Origin: Hyphomonas neptunium ATCC 15444 | GTDB taxonomy: Bacteria > Pseudomonadota > Alphaproteobacteria > Caulobacterales > Hyphomonadaceae | Assembly: GCF_000013025.1 (NCBI RefSeq) | Contig: NC_008358.1 | Location: 2,728,001 to 2,792,000 of the forward strand | DNA length: 64,000 bases | Direction of reading: 5' to 3' | Part shown: positions 44,051 to 54,008 of the stretch, in pieces | Layout: every line of letters starts with the position of its first letter | Position numbering within the stretch: position 1 is the first letter of the stretch | The notes under the pieces: generated by a model | Seen by the model: only the letters and a program-made list of their open reading frames with translations | Database searches by the model: none | What the model was told of the DNA's origin: nothing | Position numbers and translations under genes: made by a program

Positions 44051-45274
44051 TTATACCAGCATTTTGCGTGCCTTGGCGAGCGCCTCGGCCAGCGCGTCCA
44101 CCTCAGCCTCAGTGTTATATAGGGCAAAACTCGCCCTCGCCGTAGCCGTTACGCCTAAATGCTGCATTAAGGGCTGCGCACAATGGTGGCCCGCGCGGAT
44201 GGCAACGCCGTAGCGATCGACGATCTGGGCGATGTCATGCGGGTGGGCGCCTTCCAGGCTGAAGGCCAGCACGGCGCCCTTTCCGGGCGCTTCGCCATGA
44301 ATGCGGATGCCGTTCACGCTGCGCAGGGCATTCGCGGCACGTTCATAGAGGCCGTGTTCATGGGCGGCGACCTCCGCCTTGTCGAACTCAGCCAGCCAGC
44401 GCAGGGCGGCGCCAAAGCCGATTGCTTCGAGAATCGGCGGCGTGCCCGCTTCGAATTTGTGAGGCGCCGAGTTGTAGGTGATCCGGTCCATCTCGACGAT
44501 CTCGATCATCTCGCCGCCGCCCTGATAGGGCCGCGCGCGGTCAAGCGCCTGCGCCGTGCCGTAAAGCGCGCCGATGCCGGTCGGGCCATAGATCTTGTGG
44601 GCGGTAATCACATACCAGTCGCAGCCAATGGCCTGGACATCGACAGGCAGGTGCACCGCCGCCTGGCTGCCATCGATGAGGATTTCGGCGCCGGCGTCAT
44701 GAGCGAGTTTTGCGACCGCGGCCACGTCGACCACCGTGCCGAGCACATTGCTCATATGGGTGATGGCGACCAGCTTCGTCTTCGGGCCGATGGCGGCGGC
44801 CATCGCGTCCATATCCAGCGATCCGTCTTCGGTCAGCCCCACCCAGCGCAGCACCGCGCCATGGCGTTCGCGCAGGAAATGCCAGGGCACGATGTTGGAA
44901 TGGTGCTCCATGATGGAGAGCACGATTTCGTCGCCCGGCTGGATACGCGCGGCAAGTGCAGACGCGACGAGGTTTATCCCCTCGGTCGAGCCCTTGGTGA
45001 AGATGATAGTATCCGTGGACGGCGCATTGAGAAACGCGCGCACCGTCTCGCGCGCCGCCTCGAACGCCTCGGTCGTCTCGTTCGCCAGTGTGTGCAGGCC
45101 GCGATGGACGTTGGCATAGGCGGTCCGCATCTGGCCGGAGAGCGCGTCGATGACGGCGTTGGACTTCTGCGCGCTGGCGGCATTGTCGAGGTAAACCAGC
45201 GGATGCCCGTTCACTTCGCGTGAGAGGATCGGGAATTCGGCACGGATGGCGGGAAGGTCGAGCTTGCGTGGCAT
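44051..45274 (-). CDS. sufS: cysteine desulfurase, SUF type
   Basis: 407 residues, group II. TAHKIYGPTGIGALYG contains the PLP lysine, and GHHCAQPLMQ contains the catalytic cysteine in the short group II loop. It releases sulphur from cysteine as a persulfide for cluster assembly. The start at 45274 (MPRKLDLPAIR) lies 4 bp after sufD. No SufE is adjacent. Confidence 0.96.
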   Translation of the reverse strand: MPRKLDLPAIRAEFPILSREVNGHPLVYLDNAASAQKSNAVIDALSGQMRTAYANVHRGLHTLANETTEAFEAARETVRAFLNAPSTDTIIFTKGSTEGINLVASALAARIQPGDEIVLSIMEHHSNIVPWHFLRERHGAVLRWVGLTEDGSLDMDAMAAAIGPKTKLVAITHMSNVLGTVVDVAAVAKLAHDAGAEILIDGSQAAVHLPVDVQAIGCDWYVITAHKIYGPTGIGALYGTAQALDRARPYQGGGEMIEIVEMDRITYNSAPHKFEAGTPPILEAIGFGAALRWLAEFDKAEVAAHEHGLYERAANALRSVNGIRIHGEAPGKGAVLAFSLEGAHPHDIAQIVDRYGVAIRAGHHCAQPLMQHLGVTATARASFALYNTEAEVDALAEALAKARKMLV

Positions 45275-45278
45275 GGCA

Positions 45279-46505
45279 TCAGACCTCTGACAGCCAGGCT
45301 TGCGCCTGCGCCCGCAGCGCATCTTCATGCACGCCCGCATCTTCCAAGGCTTCAGCGATGAAAGCCTCGGTCAGCATTGCCCGCGCCTGGACGAGCGGAA
45401 TACCGCGCTGGCGCAGATAAAACAGTTGCGCCGCGTCGAGCGCGCCGGAGGTATTTCCGTGTGCGCACTGAACATCGTCGGCAAGGATTTCAAGTTCGGG
45501 CTTGGCGAACACTTCGGCGCCGTCTTCCAGCAACAGCGCGTTGTGCTGCATCGAGGCGTCCGTCTGCTGGCCCGCATTGCGGGGCACATGGAACTTGCCC
45601 TGGAACACGCCGCGCCCGCCATTCACCACAGCGCCCTTGGTGGCCTGACGCGTGATGCAAGCGCGCGCGCCATGGCGCACATGGCTGGTGAAATCGACAT
45701 GGTAGCCATCGCCGGCCAGATAGGCCGCGTTCAGCGTAGCGTGAGAGCCTGTCTCCTGATGGACCAGTCGCGTTTCGATGCGGGAAACCTTGGCGCCAAA
45801 GGCCAGCACGGTCTGCTTCGTTTGGGCGTCCGTCTCCTGATGAATCAGCGCCGTGATGGCTTGCGCCTCGCCCTTGCCGCCGCGCTGGTAAACCACGCGG
45901 TTCAGGCGCGCGCCGGGCTGCAGTGTGAATTCGATCAGCGATGCGGAGAAAGCCGCGCCGCCCAGATGGCTCTCGGAAACCTGAAGCTCTGCCCCCGGAC
46001 GGACAAGGAAAACAACCCTTGCCGCATTGATGGCGCCGGGGCCGGAAAAGACCATATGCAGGCGCACGGGCGTCTCGCCGCTCACTTCGGCCAGCAGCGT
46101 TGCAGGCGCATTCTTCGCGCCGGAAAGCGCAGCCGCCAATGCGCCCAGCGGGGCATCTTCGGCGCCGCTCATCGCCTGAACTTCCTCTTTCGGAAGCAGG
46201 CGCAGGCCCGGCGGGAGAGAGGCGGGCGCCTCATAGCCCTGCGGCGTGAATTTTAGCGTAGCGACATCATCTGATGCCAGAGGATCAGCTGCGGGCGGGG
46301 TGGCCGAAGCCTCCAGCGCGCCGACGGCGGCCTTGAAGTCCGACCAGCGCCATTCTTCGTTGCGCCGGTGGGGCAGCCCGGTGAGCGCGAAGGCTTCAAA
46401 CAGGCGTTCCCGGCGCGGGTCCGGCTTCAGGGCGGCGTAGCGCGCGACCAGTTCAAGTTCCGCAACGGTTGGATTGCGGATCATATCCTTCAGGGCGGTG
46501 CTCAC
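45279..46505 (-). CDS. sufD: Fe-S assembly scaffold subunit SufD
   Basis: 408 residues, beta-helix scaffold family. DDVQCAHGNTSGALD and YLRQRGIPLVQARAML near the end match SufD, with the conserved His in CAHG. It forms the SufBC2D complex. The start overlaps the sufC stop by 4 bp. The N-terminal 100 residues are helical and variable, as is normal. Confidence 0.95.
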   Translation of the reverse strand: MSTALKDMIRNPTVAELELVARYAALKPDPRRERLFEAFALTGLPHRRNEEWRWSDFKAAVGALEASATPPAADPLASDDVATLKFTPQGYEAPASLPPGLRLLPKEEVQAMSGAEDAPLGALAAALSGAKNAPATLLAEVSGETPVRLHMVFSGPGAINAARVVFLVRPGAELQVSESHLGGAAFSASLIEFTLQPGARLNRVVYQRGGKGEAQAITALIHQETDAQTKQTVLAFGAKVSRIETRLVHQETGSHATLNAAYLAGDGYHVDFTSHVRHGARACITRQATKGAVVNGGRGVFQGKFHVPRNAGQQTDASMQHNALLLEDGAEVFAKPELEILADDVQCAHGNTSGALDAAQLFYLRQRGIPLVQARAMLTEAFIAEALEDAGVHEDALRAQAQAWLSEV

Positions 46506-47263
46506 ACAGCCTCCGCGAGCACGCCGTCATAGCCCTCTTTTTCAAGGCGCAAAGCAAGTTCCGGCCCGCCGGACTTGATGATACGGCCCTTGGCCAGAAC
46601 GTGCACCTTGTCCGGTTTGATATAGTCGAGCAGGCGCTGATAGTGGGTGATGACGAGCATGCCGCGCTCTGGCGCGCGCAGCGCGTTGACGCCCTCGGCG
46701 ACGGTGCGCAGGGCGTCAATGTCGAGGCCGGAATCGGTCTCGTCGAGCACCATGAAGCGGGGCTCCAGCATCAGCATCTGATAGATTTCGAGGCGCTTTT
46801 TCTCGCCGCCCGAAAAGCCGACATTGACCGGGCGCTTCAGCATATCGGCGTCCAGGTTCAGCATCTTGGCCACATCGCGCGACTTTTTCAGATAGTCCGG
46901 CGCGGAGATTTCCGGCTCGCCGCGCGCCTTGCGCTGGGCGTTCATGGCGGTGCGCACGAAGGTCATCACCGGCACGCCGGGGATTTCGATGGGGTATTGG
47001 AAAGACAGGAAGAGGCCGGCGGAGGCGCGGTCTTCCGGGTCCAGGGCGAGGATGTCCTGCCCGTCGAGCGTGGCGCTGCCGCCGGTGACCTCATAGCCTT
47101 CACGGCCGGTGAGAACATAGGAGAGGGTGGATTTCCCTGCTCCGTTCGGCCCCATGATCGCGTGAACTTCGCCCGCAGGCACTTCCAGCGAGAGACCATT
47201 GATGATGGTCTTTGCGGCGTCAGGCTCACCAACGGTGGCGCTCAGATTTTCGATCTTCAACAT
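46502..47263 (-). CDS. sufC: Fe-S assembly ATPase SufC
   Basis: 253 residues, ABC ATPase fold. Walker A is GPNGAGKST, the signature is FSGGEKKR, and Walker B is FMVLDETDSGLD with the SufC-typical DETDSGLDID. It drives conformational change in SufBC2D. There is a 100-bp gap to the small ORF upstream in the transcript, and a 4-bp overlap with sufD. Confidence 0.97.
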   Translation of the reverse strand: MLKIENLSATVGEPDAAKTIINGLSLEVPAGEVHAIMGPNGAGKSTLSYVLTGREGYEVTGGSATLDGQDILALDPEDRASAGLFLSFQYPIEIPGVPVMTFVRTAMNAQRKARGEPEISAPDYLKKSRDVAKMLNLDADMLKRPVNVGFSGGEKKRLEIYQMLMLEPRFMVLDETDSGLDIDALRTVAEGVNALRAPERGMLVITHYQRLLDYIKPDKVHVLAKGRIIKSGGPELALRLEKEGYDGVLAEAV

Positions 47264-47363
47264 GGCGGGGATTTAGGGCGCCCCGCGATGATTTGAAAGC
47301 GCAAAGCGCGGAAAAGCCGCGCCTTAGGGCAGATGACTGCCATGCAGGCCGGGTTTGGCCGTA

Positions 47364-47453
47364 TCAGCCGAGCGCCGAGGCAAGCCACGGCGCCGCAAAA
47401 ATGGCCATCACCAGCAGCAGATAACCGCCGATTTCCTTGAGTAGTTCTGACAT
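47364..47453 (-). CDS. 29-residue hydrophobic small protein in the suf operon
   Basis: The minus-strand frame encodes MSELLKEIGG followed by a single hydrophobic helix (YLLLVMAIFAAPWLASALG) and a TGA stop. GAGGGAA lies 9 nt before the ATG. The frame fills part of an otherwise empty 270-bp gap between a lipoprotein gene and sufC, in operon direction. No known family comes to mind. It is short enough to be chance, but the ribosome binding site and clean helix favour a real membrane miniprotein. Confidence 0.5.
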   Translation of the reverse strand: MSELLKEIGGYLLLVMAIFAAPWLASALG

Positions 47454-47532
47454 GACTGTGTTCCCTCTTGGGACCGCTCCGGCCCCAGCCATGCCTCAAA
47501 AAGCAAGTCTTGTGCCCGGCCTGAGCGGCGCG

Positions 47533-48252
47533 TCAGCGGGTCGAACAGAAGCGGCCGGGCTTGGCGCCCTTGGCAATCCGGACGACTTCACACCGCCCGC
47601 CCCGCTTGGGAGGCTGGCTGCCTGCGCCCTTTACCAGAGCGACTTCCTGGAGCTTGCCCGCCTCGCCGATGCTGTAATAGCCGACCGTCCAGTCTGATAC
47701 GCCCACGCGCTGCGCAGCCGTAACCATGCCGCCCGATGCCCAGGACATCTGGCTTCCGGAAACCTCGCCGGCATGGGCGAAATCGCCGTCCTTCTGCTGT
47801 AGCCACAGGGAATAGGTGACGTTCATGCCATCCACAGAGCGCGGGATGACCACGTCCTGAAGGCCATCGCCATTGGCATCGTGGACTTCCGGATAGGCGT
47901 AGAGGCCGTGGGTGATCTCGGCAAAGTCACCGATAGACTGTCCCCGGCGGTTGGTGACGGAGACCGATACAAAGCCCGATGGCCCCAGCATTTCAAACTC
48001 GACCGGGTCGCTGGTGACGACGAGGTGCAGGCCCGACGGGCCCGCTTTCAGGCGGCAATCAGGGATATGCGCTGTGCGGTCTGCGGTGATGGTCTGGGCG
48101 CTCGCGCAGTCTGGCAGGCGCGAAATGGCCGACAGGCGGGCCTGACCCTGGGCCGATTCCTCAGGCGATAGCGGGGGGTTGGTGGCACACGCCGCGGCAA
48201 GCAACAGGGCCGCAAAGCCCAGTCCGGCTGTGAAATTTACCAATTTTACCAT
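47533..48252 (-). CDS. hypothetical lipoprotein with an EF-hand/VCBS-like calcium loop, inside the suf operon
   Basis: 239 residues. Lipobox LLLAAACAT gives a lipoprotein. A DANGDGLQDV loop resembles the calcium-binding loop of FG-GAP/VCBS repeats, but only one is seen. Four Cys (DCASA, DCRLK, RCEVV, RFCST) could form two disulphides. It sits between sufB and sufC, an odd place for an exported protein. No link to Fe-S assembly is evident, and it may simply be inserted. Confidence 0.78.
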   Translation of the reverse strand: MVKLVNFTAGLGFAALLLAAACATNPPLSPEESAQGQARLSAISRLPDCASAQTITADRTAHIPDCRLKAGPSGLHLVVTSDPVEFEMLGPSGFVSVSVTNRRGQSIGDFAEITHGLYAYPEVHDANGDGLQDVVIPRSVDGMNVTYSLWLQQKDGDFAHAGEVSGSQMSWASGGMVTAAQRVGVSDWTVGYYSIGEAGKLQEVALVKGAGSQPPKRGGRCEVVRIAKGAKPGRFCSTR

Positions 48253-48349
48253 GACGTAACACCCTGCGAGCTGGCCGCGTTCCTTCTGCGGCCCTCAGCA
48301 AGTTCCATGCCTCTTGCTGCCCCAACACCAGATGAACCGGTCCTGGCGC

Positions 48350-49911
<1,562 letters not shown>

Positions 49912-49915
<4 letters not shown>

Positions 49916-51057
49916 ACGGATTCCTTCAACACAGTTCTCCGGGCAGCCTCCAGCCAGGCGTCGGCGACGTGGCGGAAATCTTCCGGGCGGCTGTTCCAGC
50001 CAAAGCTGGTGCGGATCGCCGATTCCGCAAGGGCGTCATCTGCGCCCATGGCCATCAGCACAAGGGATCTTTTCACCTTGCCCGACGAGCAGGCCGAGCC
50101 TGCCGAGATGCAAACCCCCGCCAGATCAAGGGCCATCACCTGGGTTTCGGCGCGGAAACCGGCGCGGGCGAAGTTTGAGACCCCGGCGAGACGGGGGCTG
50201 CCCTCGCCTATGACAATGACGCCGCCTTCGGCCTTCAGGCGGGCCTCCATCGCGTCACGGTGGGTTCCCAGCGAGACATATCGGGACAAATCCAGGACAG
50301 CTTGGGACATCGCCGCGCCAAACCCGGCAATCCCGGCGACATTCTCGGTGCCCGAGCGCAGGCCCCGTTCCTGCCCGCCGCCATAAAGCACGGCTTTCAG
50401 CGGCGCGCCCGCCCGGTGCCACAGCGCGCCGGTGCCCTGCGGGCCGCCGACCTTGTGGGCGGAAAGCGCAAGGTAATCGACGCCCAGCAGCGCGACATTC
50501 ACCGCCACCTTGCCGAGGCCCTGAACCGCGTCACACACGGTCAGCCCGCCGGCCTCGCGTATCAGCGCGGCAGCCTCAGCCACGGGCTGGAGGATGCCGG
50601 TTTCGTTGTTGGCCAGCATCAGCACGAGAATGGGGGTGCCTTTGAGGCCCCGGTCCCATGCCGCGAGGCGGACGCGGAGATCGTCCAGGTCCACCTGGCC
50701 GGTGGGAAGGATGTAGGCGGTCTCGACCGGTACGCCGGCATGGGCGGCAGCCTTGCTGGCGGCTTCATGCTCGATGGCGGACACAATAAGCGTCGCCGCC
50801 CCGTCGAGCCCGGCCACAGCGCCCTGGATGGCGAGGGCGAGGGATTCGGTGCCCCCGCTGGTGAAGACGATGTCTTCGGCGCGGCTGCCGATGGCGGCGC
50901 CGACCTCGGCACGGGCCTTTTCGACGACGGCGCGCGCAGCCCGCCCGGCCTTGTGGACGGAGGAGGGGTTCACCGGCCCCAGCTCATAGGCCGCCAGCAT
51001 GGCCGCCCTGGCCTCTGGCCGCAGCGGGGCGGTGGCGTTGTAATCAGCATAAATCAT
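49912..51057 (-). CDS. IscS/NifS-type cysteine desulfurase heading the suf operon
   Basis: 381 residues, group I. The PLP lysine is in [15 protein letters not shown], and the catalytic cysteine is in GSACSSGKV in the longer group I loop. The start at 51057 ([12 protein letters not shown]) follows GAGAGG. This is the first gene of the operon and a second desulfurase besides sufS, an arrangement seen in several alphaproteobacteria. No Rrf2 regulator precedes it; a divergent hydrolase starts 115 bp away. Confidence 0.93.
50274..50309 (-). repeat. phased TGTCC array, four units (copy C)
   Basis: On the minus strand: TGTCC at 50309, 50299 and 50288, then TGTCT at 50278, steps of 10, 11 and 10. 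It lies within the cysteine desulfurase coding region, where the amino acids ([10 protein letters not shown]) show no repeat. Confidence 0.6.
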
Positions 51058-51172
51058 GACCTCTCTAATATAGAGCCTTTCGATCAATCCCGCACCCTGC
51101 AGAAAAATTTGCATTTGAGGACCGACTTGGCCTATCTACGCGCCCTTCTGTGGAAAAAAGCCGAGGTTACCG

Positions 51173-51892
51173 ATGGCCGAGATCATCATTCCGGGCCCCC
51201 AGGGCCGAATTGAAGCGCGCTATACGGAGCCGCCATATCCCGGCGCGCCGATCGCGCTGATCCTGCACCCCCACCCCAAAGCGGGCGGAACGATGCAGGA
51301 CCCGATCACGATCATGCTCTACCAGCTGTTCGAAAAGCACGGCTTTGGCGTGCTGCGCTACAATTCCCGCGGCGTGGGCCGCAGCCAGGGCGCGTATGAC
51401 CAGGGCATCGGGGAACTGGAAGACGCCGCCTATGTGCTCGACTATCTGGAGAACCTGTCGGAGTCGCCGCGTTTTGTCTGGTGCGCGGGCTATTCGTTCG
51501 GCGCCTGGATCACGCTGCAGCTGCTGATGCGCCGCCCGGAGATCGATGGCTTCCTCGCCATCTCGCCGCCGGCCAACCATTATGACCTCTCCTTCCTGGC
51601 GCCGTGCCCGGCCTCGGGCCTGATCGTGGCAGGCGACAAGGATTCCATCGCTTCGCCCGAAGACGTGGAGCGCGCGCTGACCAAGGTGCGCGTGCAGAAG
51701 GGCCAGAAGGTCGACCGCGCCAAGGTGGCCGGGGCCAACCACTTCTACCAGGACAGCCGCGAAGAACTGATCGCCGTCTGCGAAGCCTATCTGCTGCGCC
51801 GCCTCGAAGAAGCCGAAAACGAACTGCGCAAGGAAGCCGATGAGGAAGCCGGCGTAGATGTGATCGTCGAGGAAGAAGACTTCGAGGATTGA
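51173..51892 (+). CDS. alpha/beta hydrolase
   Basis: 239 residues. LILHPHPKAGGTM contains the HPHP block of this small hydrolase family, GYSFGAW has the nucleophile serine, and AGANHFYQ has the histidine near residue 190. A run of acidic residues (EEEDFED) forms a C-terminal tail not needed for the fold. Function unknown; the family is usually annotated as esterase-like. A clear terminator follows. Confidence 0.87.
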   Translation: MAEIIIPGPQGRIEARYTEPPYPGAPIALILHPHPKAGGTMQDPITIMLYQLFEKHGFGVLRYNSRGVGRSQGAYDQGIGELEDAAYVLDYLENLSESPRFVWCAGYSFGAWITLQLLMRRPEIDGFLAISPPANHYDLSFLAPCPASGLIVAGDKDSIASPEDVERALTKVRVQKGQKVDRAKVAGANHFYQDSREELIAVCEAYLLRRLEEAENELRKEADEEAGVDVIVEEEDFED

Positions 51893-51904
51893 TCCCAGAC
51901 CCAG

Positions 51905-51933
51905 CGGCCCGCCCCAACCGGCGGGCCGTTTTT
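51905..51933 (+). terminator. rho-independent terminator after the alpha/beta hydrolase gene
   Basis: CGGCCCGCC (51905-51913) pairs perfectly with GGCGGGCCG (51920-51928) around a 6-nt loop, followed by TTTTT. Confidence 0.93.
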
Positions 51934-51956
51934 CTTTGCCGACAGGAACCTACCCC

Positions 51957-52436
51957 ATGGCCAGCATCCGGTTTGCGGGGACGGCGGATACGCCGGTCAT
52001 TCTCCGCTTCATTCGCGCGCTCGCAGTGTATGAAAAGCTGGAAGCCGACTGCGTGGCCGATGAAGCCAGCCTGCAGAGCACCCTGTTCGGGCCGAAGCCC
52101 TTTGCCGAAGTGTTGCTGATCGAAGAGGGCGGGCAGGCACATGGCTTTGCGCTGTTCTTCCATAATTATTCAACCTTCCTGGCCAAGCCCGGCATCTATC
52201 TGGAAGACCTGTTCGTGGACCCCGCTCAGCGCGGCAAGGGATACGGCAAGGCGTTGCTTGCCAGGCTCGCCGCAATTGCCGTTGAGCGCGACTGTGGCCG
52301 TCTGGAATGGTCCGTACTCGACTGGAACCAGCCCTCGATTGACCTCTACCTCTCTCTCGGCGCGCAGCCGATGGATGAATGGACGGTTTACCGGGTGGAC
52401 GGGACTGCGCTGGAAACGCTGGCGCGCGCCGGCTGA
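51957..52436 (+). CDS. GNAT-family N-acetyltransferase
   Basis: 159 residues. LEDLFVDPAQRGKGYGKALL is the acetyl-CoA-binding motif A, and WNQPSIDLYLSLGAQP is the typical C-terminal block of the polyamine/diamine-acetyltransferase-like subgroup. I chose the ATG at 51957 (MASIRFAG). Substrate unknown. The gene lies between a terminator and the IS481 element. Confidence 0.9.
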   Translation: MASIRFAGTADTPVILRFIRALAVYEKLEADCVADEASLQSTLFGPKPFAEVLLIEEGGQAHGFALFFHNYSTFLAKPGIYLEDLFVDPAQRGKGYGKALLARLAAIAVERDCGRLEWSVLDWNQPSIDLYLSLGAQPMDEWTVYRVDGTALETLARAG

Positions 52437-52516
52437 TCCGTATCCTGAGATATTTAGAGCGGTGTTGTCCCTGATGCGCGGCGTGCGTCTGGAGGGGGTA
52501 ATTATACCTCACCGTG

Positions 52517-52552
52517 CCCCACCCCATCCCTCCCCACAGTCGTGGGGAGGGG
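52517..52552. repeat. G/C-rich hairpin repeat, left of the IS481 element
   Basis: A 36-bp hairpin-forming element (CCCTCCCCAC paired with GTGGGGAGGG). Its reverse complement matches 53917-53952 at about 33 of 36 positions, so the IS481 element is bracketed by two inverted copies. This type of hairpin is a common dispersed intergenic repeat. Confidence 0.75.
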
Positions 52553-52565
52553 GCCTGGGTCCAAT

Positions 52566-53865
52566 CCGGTAAGATGGGTAACAAAACAGACCGGGGACAT
52601 GGGTAACAGATTTGCGAGGATGACCATCTGGAGGAGATGGTCATGGGTTGGAGGCGGACAGATCCGATGAACGAGCGTGTTGAGTTCATCGCGGCGTGGC
52701 TGAAGGGTGAGGACAGTGTGACAGGGCTGTCTGTGCGGTTCGATATATCGCGCAAGACGGCCTACAAATGGATTGAGCGTTACAAGGCTGCGGGGCCAGC
52801 GGGGCTTTATGATGTGTCTCGAGCCCCGCTTTGCCCGGCGGGCGGCACGCCACCGGAGCTGGCGTCCCGTGTGGTGACGCTCCGGCGGGCGCATCCTGCC
52901 TGGGGGCCGCGCAAGTTGAAGGCGCGTCTGGAGATGGATGATCCGGGTGTTGCCTGGCCAGCGGCTTCGACGATCGGTGACATTCTCAAGCGCGAAGGGC
53001 TTGTATCTCCGCGGCGGTTTCGCCGGCGCGCGGCGCCGATGACAACGCCCTTTGCGCAGGCGCATGCCCCCAACGATGTCTGGTGCATGGACTTCAAGGG
53101 CTGGTGGCGTACGGGCGATGGCCAACGCTGTGAGCCGTTCACGGTCTCGGACGCCCTGAGCCGGTATCTTCTGGTCTGCCAGCCTGTCGCGCGCACGGGC
53201 TATGATACGGTCTGGCCGGTACTGGCAAAGGCGTTCCGGGACCACGGCCTGCCGCGCGCCATCCGGTCAGACAATGGTCCGCCTTTCGGGTCTGTGGCGG
53301 CCGGGGGCCTGTCCCGTCTGGCGGTCAACTTTGTGAAGATGGGCATCTTCCCGGAACGGATCACCCCTGGAAAGCCGCAGGAGAATGGGCGCCATGAGCG
53401 TCTGCATCTGACCCTGAAGCGCGAAGCGGCCGATCCGGTCTCCCGCACACTTCGGGCGCAGGCCGCGCGCCTTGTCCGGTTCCGGAAATCCTACAATCAT
53501 GAGCGTCCGCATGAGGCGCTCGGCCAGAAACCCCCGGCGGCGGTCTATGTGCCAAGCCCGCGCGTATGGGACGGCAAGCTTCGCGCCCCGGACTATCCTG
53601 GCGCCACCGAAACCCGCGCGGTCAGGCACGCCGGCACCATTAGATGGCGCGGCGCGGAACCCTTCATCTCCGAAGTGCTGATCGGGGAGCGCGTTGGCCT
53701 CTTCCGGACCGGCGAAGACCAATACGACGTCTACTTCGGCCCCATCCTCCTCGGACACATCGACCCGAAAAAACGCATGAACCGCATCAAGCCTGGCAGA
53801 CCACGGAACATACCATGAAAACTGTAACCCATCTCCCCGGTCTCAAATGTTACCTATGTCCCCGG
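52566..53865 (+). mobile_element. IS481-type insertion sequence, complete
   Basis: About 1.3 kb, bounded by imperfect inverted repeats of about 44 bp (52566-52609 and 53822-53865). The inner 36 bp of each end align well, sharing the blocks GGTAACA, GACCGGGGA and ATGGGT. Each end holds two copies of a CCGG...GGTAACA-type motif, probably transposase sites. No target duplication was clear. The single transposase gene inside looks intact. Confidence 0.85.
52643..53818 (+). CDS. IS481-family DDE transposase
   Basis: 391 residues. An N-terminal helix-turn-helix (FDISRKTAYKWIERYK) precedes the rve integrase core. The catalytic triad is Asp in VWCMDFKGWW, Asp in RSDNGPPF and Glu in QENGRHERLH. A C-terminal beta domain follows from about residue 300. 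The ATG at 52643 is preferred over 52637 because GGAGGAG directly abuts the first one. The frame is complete, so the element may still be active. Confidence 0.93.
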   Translation: MGWRRTDPMNERVEFIAAWLKGEDSVTGLSVRFDISRKTAYKWIERYKAAGPAGLYDVSRAPLCPAGGTPPELASRVVTLRRAHPAWGPRKLKARLEMDDPGVAWPAASTIGDILKREGLVSPRRFRRRAAPMTTPFAQAHAPNDVWCMDFKGWWRTGDGQRCEPFTVSDALSRYLLVCQPVARTGYDTVWPVLAKAFRDHGLPRAIRSDNGPPFGSVAAGGLSRLAVNFVKMGIFPERITPGKPQENGRHERLHLTLKREAADPVSRTLRAQAARLVRFRKSYNHERPHEALGQKPPAAVYVPSPRVWDGKLRAPDYPGATETRAVRHAGTIRWRGAEPFISEVLIGERVGLFRTGEDQYDVYFGPILLGHIDPKKRMNRIKPGRPRNIP

Positions 53866-53916
53866 TTGCACATTGCTTTGTGGGGAGATGTAAGATTTCG
53901 GCTTGGAGCGGCCTGA

Positions 53917-53952
53917 CCCCTCCCCACGGATGTGGGGAGGGTTGGGGTGGGG
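53917..53952. repeat. G/C-rich hairpin repeat, right of the IS481 element
   Basis: CCCCTCCCCAC paired with GTGGGGAGGG and continued by a G-rich tail. It is the inverted partner of 52517-52552. Confidence 0.75.
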
Positions 53953-54008
53953 TCGCTCTCGGCAGAGACGGATAGAGAAGCCGCTTAGCGACTTCCGGGA
54001 TGACAGGG

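Noticed and set aside
51099-51115. TGCAGAAAAATTTGCAT-like sequence before the suf operon as an iron-regulator box
   Set aside because: The symmetry is partial and does not match an alphaproteobacterial iron-control element well enough.
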